A stretch of DNA of 64,000 bases from Planctomycetota bacterium (GTDB lineage: Bacteria > Planctomycetota > GCA-002687715). Location of the stretch: assembly GCA_009691765.1 (NCBI GenBank), contig SIAO01000004.1:149419-213418 (forward strand), read 5' to 3'. Below the pieces are notes generated by a model. The model ran no database searches. It was not told the origin of the DNA and saw only the letters and a list, made by a program, of their open reading frames with translations. A program made the position numbers and the translations under genes. Each line of letters begins with the position of its first letter. Position 1 is the stretch's first letter. Below, one piece after another: positions 44,606 to 52,380 of the stretch.

Positions 44606-46183
44606 TCAGCCGCCGATGCTGACATATTGGCCGCCGGAATCACGGGCGAGCGCTTCGATGAGCGGACGGTTGGAGGCGCCGAAACCGATGGTGTGAATCA
44701 CCATCTTGGCTTTGCGATTGACTTCGGCCACATGCTCAATCAACAGTTTCGGTTCGGTGATGGCCCCGGTGGTGGGGTTTCCATCGGTGAGCAAAAACAT
44801 GGTGTCCGCATCGGTCTTGAACGTGGCCTTCTCGGCGGTGCCACCGGTCATTAGGCCAAACGCCGCGTTCATGGCTTCATAGGTGTTGGTGCGCCCCGCG
44901 CCGCTCGTGCCGACGGGCACCACAGAAGCGGTCGTCAGCCGCGACAACCAACGAATAGCGGCATTGCGACTGCCCTCATCCGCGGGGACCAATCCCTTCT
45001 TCCACGTATCCACGGTGGCGTTGAAGGTGATGATGTTGAACTTGGCGTGAGCGGGCAGCTCGGCGACAAGTTGGATCAGTTCTTCGCGAGCAATGTCGAT
45101 TTTCGTGCGCATGGTGCCATAGCGTTTGCGGAACTCGTCAAGGTTCTTGATGTCGCGCTCATCGAGCACCACGGTCTCGGCCATGCTCGTCGAGCAGTCG
45201 ATGACAAACAGCATGTTGCGCGAGCGCGTACGAATGCCGTGGTACGGGCGACGGTCGTAGCCCGTGTCGCGCTTGGCATAGCTGGCCGAATTGGCCTCTT
45301 CCTTTTTTCGCAGCGCCTCGATCTCGGCTTTAGTAGGCACCACAAACCGGTCCGACACACGCTTCCACCATGTTTTCCACGCGACGATGTCTCCGCCGTG
45401 GCCTGCAACGGTGAGATCTTCGAGCGCAGCTACCACGTCGTCGACCAAGCGCCCTTGCTCGACATCCAGCAGCGCGATGAGCGGAGCGATTGCGGCATTG
45501 GGACGCATGGCACGCACACCCCACACGGCTGAGGCACGCACACGCCAATCCGAATCCTTCAACATGCGCACAAGCGCATCAACGCACTCCTTGTGCTGTG
45601 TGCGCGGCAAAGCGTCTAGCGCCGCCAAGCGCACCAACGGTTCTTTGTCGTTCAAAGCCGCAAGCAGTGCCCCCGTAGTGCGACCGTCGTCATCGGGATA
45701 GGTGCCGAGGGCTTCAATGGCCGCGAGGCGCAAGTTGAAATGCGTCGAGCGCGCGAGCTCTTCAAGCACCGTGCGCGCCTTGGGCGGATGCACCGCTTTC
45801 AGCACCTTCAAAAGCTCCAAACGCTCCGCTTCATCGCGGCCGCGCCACACACGGCGCAAGATCTCGTCGCTGCCCGGGCCGTTGTGCTGCCGCGTCAGGC
45901 CCTGCACCGCCGCAGAACGAATCTCGGGCAGTGGATCCTTCACATGCCGCAGGAGTTCCATGCAGACCAGCTCGTGGTCTGTAGCTGCCAGCTCGTCGAG
46001 CGCGGCACGCCGCACATGCACATTCTGATGGGCTGCGTATCCGGCAAATGCCTTCAGCGCCGCCTCTGCCGCTGGCTTGCCCACCTCCTGTGCCGCAGCA
46101 ACCGCCATGCAGAGGCAGATGACAAATGTGCCAGCAGCTAAGCGCGTCGCAGCATTCATGCGCTTGATCATAATGCCCTGCAA
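44606..46183 (-). CDS. HEAT-repeat plus von Willebrand factor A domain protein, secreted
   Basis: N-terminal HEAT-type repeats; vWA MIDAS NMLFVIDCSTSM...FNIITFN...FLLTDGNPTTG. Confidence 0.85.
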   Translation of the reverse strand: MQGIMIKRMNAATRLAAGTFVICLCMAVAAAQEVGKPAAEAALKAFAGYAAHQNVHVRRAALDELAATDHELVCMELLRHVKDPLPEIRSAAVQGLTRQHNGPGSDEILRRVWRGRDEAERLELLKVLKAVHPPKARTVLEELARSTHFNLRLAAIEALGTYPDDDGRTTGALLAALNDKEPLVRLAALDALPRTQHKECVDALVRMLKDSDWRVRASAVWGVRAMRPNAAIAPLIALLDVEQGRLVDDVVAALEDLTVAGHGGDIVAWKTWWKRVSDRFVVPTKAEIEALRKKEEANSASYAKRDTGYDRRPYHGIRTRSRNMLFVIDCSTSMAETVVLDERDIKNLDEFRKRYGTMRTKIDIAREELIQLVAELPAHAKFNIITFNATVDTWKKGLVPADEGSRNAAIRWLSRLTTASVVPVGTSGAGRTNTYEAMNAAFGLMTGGTAEKATFKTDADTMFLLTDGNPTTGAITEPKLLIEHVAEVNRKAKMVIHTIGFGASNRPLIEALARDSGGQYVSIGG

Positions 46184-46228
46184 CCGAATTCATGCCGTCC
46201 GTCGTGGAGGCCGACACAAGACTCACGC

Positions 46229-47521
46229 TTACACATCCGGATAAAGCGCCTTCACCCACACGCGCCACGCTTCGTCGAACTCGAGCATGCTCAGGCCGTA
46301 AGCGGTGCGGAAGGCGCGCACCTGCACTTGATGCAGCGTTTCCTGTTCCGTCTTGGATTTCAGCGCCTCGATGAACACCGGCAGTTTTTCGGGGCCGAGC
46401 CGCAGCATGAAGCAAAACCAAGACCACGACACCATGTGATATTCCGGCTTCAAGTCGCCGTATTCTTGGATTGGCGCCACGGCCACAAACGGATCGACAT
46501 CTCCAAGCGTGAGCATGCGCTTCACCTTGGGCATCCAATTTGATTCGTAGAGCAGCTTAGGGATGGTGCCTTCGGAGTAGCAGAAGCAATTCCAATTGGG
46601 GTCTTCGCGCCGCTCGATGAAAGCCGCCAAACCCATTTGAAACCATGCCGGCAGCTTGAAGCTGTACATGCGGTACGCATCGAGCAGGTTGTGAGCGACT
46701 CGGTGATGGATGGCGTTAGTCAGACGCGCATCGCCGTGATTCGAGGCGTCGATGAGCGCGACCATGGCCCGAGACTTGAATAGATGCCAGCACTGCCCAC
46801 CCGGGGCCGTGCGCCCGATGAACTTGCCTGCGAAATTGTCGTAAGCCAAGGCGCGGTCGAAGACATACACCTCCTGCTTGCCGTTCATGCCGAGGTAGGG
46901 CCCAAGTTCCGGATGCGCTCGCTTCACACCCGCTGAATCCTTGCCCAGCATCCAGCAAAGGTCGCGCATGAGGCGGTTGAGCCGAAGGAGCACGAGGTGC
47001 GCACGTTTGTGATCGTCGATCTGCACCGTTTTCTCGGTGACTTCAGGAAAAACATCGCCGAGTTCTGCGAGCTCTTCCTTCAGAAAGCGCGATGGCTCCA
47101 TCTTGAGATTGATGCCCGGCACATCGATCCACAGCTTGAACTGCGCGTCCTCGATGTAGGTCCAGGAACGCCCGCGCTGCTGTGCCTGCAACGCTTCCAG
47201 CACCTGCGGCGCATCAAGATCCATGAGCCGATTGTCGGCACGGCGCACTTGGTCGGGAATCCGCTTCTCACGCGCGCAGCGGTTGCACCAAAAATCCGGA
47301 TTCAAGATTCGTTTCTGTTCTTTGGGATCGTGATTCAGGCGCAGCGGCGCTTGGCGCAGAATCGGAAAACGCACCACTTCGAAAGTGCCGACCACGATGT
47401 CGGGGCGCTCTTGCTCACGCACGAACCAACGCTTGTGTGCTTCGCGCGCATCGTCCGTCGGCACTTGAGCGACGAGCGGCAGCAGCGACAGGGCGAAGAT
47501 CAACGGACAACGCAGTGTCAT
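46229..47521 (-). CDS. Peptidase-MA-like secreted protein with degenerate zinc motif
   Basis: Signal MTLRCPLIFALSLLPLVAQ; NAIHHRVAHNLLDAYRMYSFKLPAWFQMGLAAFIERRED resembles gluzincin 'MA-like' regions but carries HRVAH. Confidence 0.55.
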   Translation of the reverse strand: MTLRCPLIFALSLLPLVAQVPTDDAREAHKRWFVREQERPDIVVGTFEVVRFPILRQAPLRLNHDPKEQKRILNPDFWCNRCAREKRIPDQVRRADNRLMDLDAPQVLEALQAQQRGRSWTYIEDAQFKLWIDVPGINLKMEPSRFLKEELAELGDVFPEVTEKTVQIDDHKRAHLVLLRLNRLMRDLCWMLGKDSAGVKRAHPELGPYLGMNGKQEVYVFDRALAYDNFAGKFIGRTAPGGQCWHLFKSRAMVALIDASNHGDARLTNAIHHRVAHNLLDAYRMYSFKLPAWFQMGLAAFIERREDPNWNCFCYSEGTIPKLLYESNWMPKVKRMLTLGDVDPFVAVAPIQEYGDLKPEYHMVSWSWFCFMLRLGPEKLPVFIEALKSKTEQETLHQVQVRAFRTAYGLSMLEFDEAWRVWVKALYPDV

Positions 47522-47563
47522 GGCACACCACCAGAATTCAGGCAAATTCCCGCGTAAAATTGC

Positions 47564-47600
47564 AATCGGGCCGCTGCTCACAAGGAGCAACGGCCCGATT
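47564..47600 (-). terminator. Strong hairpin downstream of the 21-aa basic ORF
   Basis: aatcgggccg-c-tgctc-acaag-gagca-a-cggcccgatt, followed on the minus strand by GCAATTTTACG. Confidence 0.65.
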
Positions 47601-47618
47601 CGAATCACACTGCTAGGC

Positions 47619-47684
47619 TCACTTGCGCTTGGTTGCGCGCTTTGCCTTCTTTGCAGTCTTCTTCTTAGCAGCTTTCTTGGCCAT
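47619..47684 (-). CDS. 21-aa Lys/Arg-rich peptide
   Basis: MAKKAAKKKTAKKAKRATKRK* preceded by GGAGGTAGGGAATC and followed by a terminator-like hairpin. Confidence 0.65.
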   Translation of the reverse strand: MAKKAAKKKTAKKAKRATKRK

Positions 47685-47840
47685 GATTCCCTACCTCCAT
47701 CTGAGGTTCCAAAGGTGGAAAAGGTCCCGTAACCTCTTCATGTCCGTTAGGACACGAGCGGGAGCATAAGGGGGGTTGCAAAATGCTGCAACCATTTTTC
47801 TTGACAATCTTCTGACGCACCGTTCTTGCAGCCCGCACAC

Positions 47841-48311
47841 TCAACGAATGGTGGCTTCGCGCCATGCTTGTTTGGGATTCAAACGGCGATGCAGATCGAA
47901 GAGAAACTTCTGCGCGAGTGCCGCATCTGTTTCCTGTGCTTCCCACTCTGCTTTGGATGAGGAGAGCGGATCTTCTTGCTCCATATTGCGCTGCGTTTCC
48001 TGAGTGCAAACAACTTTCCAACCCTTGCCATCCGCACCCTCGAGCACCACACGCAAACGGTCGCGCCGACCGAAGCGCGACATCACCGCGAGCTGTTCTT
48101 TCCAATCGGTGATCACCGCCTGAGTCTCGGCTTCGATGGCTGGTGCTGGCCACTCGCGAGAAAGTTGCGTGCGAACCTCGTCGATAAGAAAAACGCGTGT
48201 GTGCTGGTACACGAAACTGGTTCCAGCCGTAGTGCTGCCGACATCCGAGGTGGAGCACGCGGCAAGCATCGCGATGCCAACGAACACAGCGAGCAAAGTC
48301 CCTGAACGCAT
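47841..48311 (-). CDS. Putative lipoprotein
   Basis: MRSGTLLAVFVGIAMLAACSTSD lipobox. Confidence 0.7.
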   Translation of the reverse strand: MRSGTLLAVFVGIAMLAACSTSDVGSTTAGTSFVYQHTRVFLIDEVRTQLSREWPAPAIEAETQAVITDWKEQLAVMSRFGRRDRLRVVLEGADGKGWKVVCTQETQRNMEQEDPLSSSKAEWEAQETDAALAQKFLFDLHRRLNPKQAWREATIR

Positions 48312-48348
48312 GAGGCAATCCTCCGTGAAGCGGACGTAACGCAGCGCG

Positions 48349-49671
48349 CTACTTCTCGCGTTGACGCTTGCGGAATGAAATGCGGATCGGAATCTCCCGG
48401 AAGGGCAAGGCCTCACGGAAGCGGTTCTCCAGGAACCTGCGGAAATCGTCCTTGAACAAGGTGGGATCGTTCACGAACAACACAATCCATGGCGGAGTCA
48501 CCCCCACCTGGGTTGCATAGTAAATCTTCGGGTATTTGCCGCGCGTCACGCGAGGGCCGCGCACGCTGGCGGAATCTTCCACGAGCTGGTTGACCTCACT
48601 GGTGGGCACGCGGTGGCGCGACTGGTCATGCAGTTCGAACGCCAAGTCCACCAACTGCCGCAAACGCAGGCGTTCTTTGGCGGAAATGAAGATCACCGGC
48701 ACAAAATGCAGCGGAGGCAATTTCTCGGAGATGTACTTGAGGTACTTCTCGGTGTCGATGTCGCCGACCAAGTCCCATTTGTTGATCACGATGATCGTGG
48801 GTTTGAAAGCGTCCAGCACAGATTCTGCGGCCTTCTTGTCGACCTGTGAAATCTCTTTGGTGGCGTCGATGAGATGCAAGACCACATCGCAGCGGCGGAT
48901 GGATTCGTGCGTGCGCAGCTGCGAGTAATACTCCACCGAATCGTCGAGGCGCGCGTTGCGTTGCAGGCCTGCTGTGTCGATGAGCGTGAACGAGCGTTCT
49001 CCGAAGCGCACTTGCACATCCACCGCGTCGCGCGTGGTGCCGGGGATCTCGCTGACGATCACCCGATCCTCCCCTGCCACGGCGTTCAAGAGCGTGCTCT
49101 TGCCGGCGTTGCGCTGGCCCACGAGCGCGATCAGCGTCTCACCGGTGCGCCGAGGCGCTTCGTCTTCGGCCTTGGGGGGCAAAAGCTCGATCAACTTGTC
49201 GAGCACATCCGTGATGCCCAACGGCGCGATCGCGGAGATCATGAGCGGTTCGCCCAAACCGAGTCTATAGAACTCCTGAGCCTGAACGCGATGGCGTTCG
49301 CCATCAACCTTGTTGGCCACGAGCAAATGCGGCTTCGTGGTGCGCCGGATGGTCTCGGCGACTTCTTTGTCCAAGGGCGTGACGCCGTCGCGGGAATCGA
49401 CCACAAAGAGGATCACATCCGCGCCCGTGATGGCGGCGTCGATCTGCACTTCCACATCTTCATCCAGCGCTTGGTCATCGACGATGCCGATGCCGCCCAT
49501 GTCGATGAGATCGAACGTGCGATCACCGTAGGTCAGCTCGGTGGCGATGCGGTCGCGTGTCACGCCAGGGCGATCATGCACGATGGAAATACGCTGGCCA
49601 GCCGCCGCGTTGAGAAACGAAGATTTGCCCACATTGGGGCGGCCGACGATGGCAACAGATGGCAGTTTCAT
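48349..49671 (-). CDS. der: Ribosome biogenesis GTPase Der
   Basis: Two G domains: AIVGRPNVGKSSFLN...DRPGVTRD and ALVGQRNAGKSTLLNA...EIPGTTRDAVD. Confidence 0.96.
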   Translation of the reverse strand: MKLPSVAIVGRPNVGKSSFLNAAAGQRISIVHDRPGVTRDRIATELTYGDRTFDLIDMGGIGIVDDQALDEDVEVQIDAAITGADVILFVVDSRDGVTPLDKEVAETIRRTTKPHLLVANKVDGERHRVQAQEFYRLGLGEPLMISAIAPLGITDVLDKLIELLPPKAEDEAPRRTGETLIALVGQRNAGKSTLLNAVAGEDRVIVSEIPGTTRDAVDVQVRFGERSFTLIDTAGLQRNARLDDSVEYYSQLRTHESIRRCDVVLHLIDATKEISQVDKKAAESVLDAFKPTIIVINKWDLVGDIDTEKYLKYISEKLPPLHFVPVIFISAKERLRLRQLVDLAFELHDQSRHRVPTSEVNQLVEDSASVRGPRVTRGKYPKIYYATQVGVTPPWIVLFVNDPTLFKDDFRRFLENRFREALPFREIPIRISFRKRQREK

Positions 49672-50444
49672 GCTTGGCCCATGAGGCGATGGACTTGGGG
49701 CAGCACACGCACCAACGCGTGCTCTCGAAGCGCTATCGCTTGCAAACCGGGCAACGCTCGCGGAGCCGGAGGCACTGCGCCACCGAGCGGCGTCACCGGT
49801 TGCAACACGAGCACCGCACTCGGGCACTCGCGTGCCACGCAGCGTGCGACGGCTGCAACTTCATCCGCTGTCGTGCTTGCTGTCATCACTAATTTCACCA
49901 CCACTTCGCGTCCCTGCGCACAGCGCAGAAAGGCCGCATGTTCCGCATCCAGATTTCGCTCGCCACAAGACGAGGGCAGCTTCCAGTCCATGCTGACGAT
50001 ATCCACACTGTCGAGCACCGCTTCGAGCACAGTCGGCATGGTCCCGTCTGTTTCGAGCAACACTTTCACTCCGGCGGCACGCACCAAGGGCGCTGCTGCG
50101 CGAATGAGCCACGGGTGCAACAACGGTTCACCACCCGTGAAAGACACGGCCGCATGAGGCACGGCGGCCAAGGCGGCGCTGATCCAGCCCAAGACTTGCG
50201 CTACGGGCACGGGATTAGGGACACACTCCGTCGCTCCGTCATTCACAGGTGTCACGCGCGCTTCACGCGGCACCACATGGCAAAGCGGCGTGTCGCACCA
50301 CACGCACTTCAAGTCGCAGTGTGCCGTCCGTACGAACAAATGGCGCTCGCCAACACGTGGTCCTTCGCCCTGCACGGACGAGAAGATCTCGATCAGGTCT
50401 ACAGCGTGGCTTTTTTCCAGCGCGGAGAGCCTGTGTGCATCCAT
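49668..50444 (-). CDS. queE: 7-carboxy-7-deazaguanine synthase (radical SAM)
   Basis: IFSSVQGEGPRVGERHLFVRTAHCDLKCVWCDTP, VSFTGGEPLLHP, SMDWKLPSS. Confidence 0.92.
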   Translation of the reverse strand: MDAHRLSALEKSHAVDLIEIFSSVQGEGPRVGERHLFVRTAHCDLKCVWCDTPLCHVVPREARVTPVNDGATECVPNPVPVAQVLGWISAALAAVPHAAVSFTGGEPLLHPWLIRAAAPLVRAAGVKVLLETDGTMPTVLEAVLDSVDIVSMDWKLPSSCGERNLDAEHAAFLRCAQGREVVVKLVMTASTTADEVAAVARCVARECPSAVLVLQPVTPLGGAVPPAPRALPGLQAIALREHALVRVLPQVHRLMGQA

Positions 50445-50509
50445 AACCACGGGTCGGACCTGAGCAAGACACGCCGTGCAGGGAGTTCAGCACTCCCTGC
50501 TCAGCAATC

Positions 50510-50749
50510 TCACTTCTTCTTCGCGGGCGCGGCTGCTGCTGCTGCCGGAGCGGCAGCGTCATCTTTCTTCTTCGCGGCTTTGACCTTGACTTTGGCCCTC
50601 AGCACGCGCGTCTTAGGAATGCCGACAACTCTGTCGCCTGGCTTCCAGCGCCCTTCTCTTGAAAGTTGTTCGAGACGCTCGGCGCGCTTCAAAACGCTGC
50701 GGTTGGAAGCGGCACCCTTGCTCGGTCGGAGGCTCTTATGGACAGCCAT
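50510..50749 (-). CDS. Small basic protein (TIGR04137-like, PVC-associated)
   Basis: MAVHKSLRPSKGAASNRSVLKRAERLEQLSREGRWKPGDRVVGIPKTRVLRAKVK matches the remembered pattern of the Chlamydia/Verrucomicrobia-associated small basic protein family; Ala/Lys-rich tail. Confidence 0.75.
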   Translation of the reverse strand: MAVHKSLRPSKGAASNRSVLKRAERLEQLSREGRWKPGDRVVGIPKTRVLRAKVKVKAAKKKDDAAAPAAAAAAPAKKK

Positions 50750-50764
50750 GGCAATATCTCTCGC

Positions 50765-51322
50765 TCAACGGGGCGGCACGGCCACCCGGCACACATACGC
50801 ATCTTGAAAGGGCTTCTCGGACCCCAGCGACGTGCGCTCCAAGCGCCGTTCTAGGTCTTTCAGCTCGTCGGGGTTGCGACTACGCCCAACGCTCACCCAG
50901 TATTCACGTTTCCCGGACACAAGGTCGGAAAGCGCAAAGACCGGCGAGAAGCCTTGATCTTCGAGCTGCCGTTTCGCCTTCAAAGCCCGCTGCACCAGCG
51001 GCGCAGGATCAGCACCTTCAGCCGCGCGGCCGATGGTCATAACCCTGACAGACCAGAAGACTTCCGGTTCGCCGGCAGCAGTTCGGGACTCCTTGGAAAT
51101 GGTGGAATCACGCGCCGTGCCGGTCGCCGACAACCTCACCCCCTGAGGGGTTTGGCTTTCGGACTCGGGCCAAAGGTAATAACTCACGCCCGCGATCACA
51201 ACGCAGAGGAAGCCAGCGAGGATGGCGAGATGCGCCAAGGGCACCGGCGGCTTGTGCTGCAAACCAGGTTGCAGCTTCCCTGAGTTGAACGACGAGAACA
51301 GCAGATCCCGATTGGACTTCAT
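50765..51322 (-). CDS. Single-TM protein with SPOR-like C-terminal domain
   Basis: TM LAHLAILAGFLCVVIAGVSYYLW; C-terminal RALKAKRQLEDQGFSPVFALSDLVSGKREYWVSVGRSRN resembles SPOR. Confidence 0.5.
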   Translation of the reverse strand: MKSNRDLLFSSFNSGKLQPGLQHKPPVPLAHLAILAGFLCVVIAGVSYYLWPESESQTPQGVRLSATGTARDSTISKESRTAAGEPEVFWSVRVMTIGRAAEGADPAPLVQRALKAKRQLEDQGFSPVFALSDLVSGKREYWVSVGRSRNPDELKDLERRLERTSLGSEKPFQDAYVCRVAVPPR

Positions 51323-51411
51323 GCCTGCCGCCCTCCCCGGCGGCTGCTCGAAACAACGCCGAACCACAGCCCGGGTTCGACGCTGCGATTATGGGCGAAG
51401 CCTCGCGCGCG

Positions 51412-52380
51412 TCAAACAGGATTTCGCAAGCGCTGCAACAACAGGGCTTCGCGCAGCGCCGCCAACATGCTGTCGCTCTTGGCCATGCCTTTTCCTGCGA
51501 GAGCAAACGCGCATCCATGATCGACGGAGGTGCGCACGATCGGCAATCCAAGAGTCACATTCACCGCGTTGCCAAAGCCCAAAGACTTCACCGCCACCAG
51601 CCCTTGGTCGTGATACATGGCCAGCACAGCATCGAAGCGCCGCCACTCGCCTGCACCAAAGAAACCGTCGGCACTGAACGGGCCTTTAGCGTTGATGCCG
51701 GCTGCGCGCGCACGCTCGAGCGCAGGAGCGATGTGTTTCCGTTCTTCGCTGCCAAGCAACCCGCCTTCGCCAGCATGAGGATTCAGAGCGAGCACCGCGA
51801 TGCTGGGCGCCTTGATTTGGTAACTCTCGAGCAAGCCGCTGTGCAACAGGCGCAGTGCACGGTCGACGGCTCCACCGCTGATTTCGGCAGGGACGCGCGC
51901 CAGCGACACATGCACCGTGGCCAAGGCCAGTTTCAACCCAGGCGCTGAGAACAACATCAAGGGCTCGCTGCCGCAGCGCTGCCCCAACCACTCCGTGTGT
52001 CCCCTGAATCCAGGCGCGTTCAAAGCCACCGCCTGTTTCGACAGCGGAGCCGTCACGAGCGCAGAGCCACAGGCGCGCACGCGCAGCAGCGCGGCTTCAA
52101 GGCAGCGCAACGCCACCAAGCCTCCAAGACTCGATGGCGGCGCCTTATCGAAAACTTCGCCTTGCACACTGAGCACGCGAATGCCCGGCGCTGCAGCGCT
52201 GTCAACAGACATGCACGCCACGGACGGAAGTAACGCTGAGAGTTGTGACTGCACGCCCACGAGCACGAGGGCGCACAAGGGTTCCTCTTGAACGAAGCGC
52301 TGCGCAGCTGCCGCTGCCACCTCCGGCCCGATGCCTTGCGGGTCACCGCACGCGATCACAAGTTCATGGTGCATACTCAT
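51412..52380 (-). CDS. pdxA: 4-hydroxythreonine-4-phosphate dehydrogenase
   Basis: ACGDPQGIGPEVAAAA, APLSKQAV, GHTEWLG, LNPHAGEGGLLGSEE, AMYHDQGLVAVK. Confidence 0.93.
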   Translation of the reverse strand: MSMHHELVIACGDPQGIGPEVAAAAAQRFVQEEPLCALVLVGVQSQLSALLPSVACMSVDSAAAPGIRVLSVQGEVFDKAPPSSLGGLVALRCLEAALLRVRACGSALVTAPLSKQAVALNAPGFRGHTEWLGQRCGSEPLMLFSAPGLKLALATVHVSLARVPAEISGGAVDRALRLLHSGLLESYQIKAPSIAVLALNPHAGEGGLLGSEERKHIAPALERARAAGINAKGPFSADGFFGAGEWRRFDAVLAMYHDQGLVAVKSLGFGNAVNVTLGLPIVRTSVDHGCAFALAGKGMAKSDSMLAALREALLLQRLRNPV

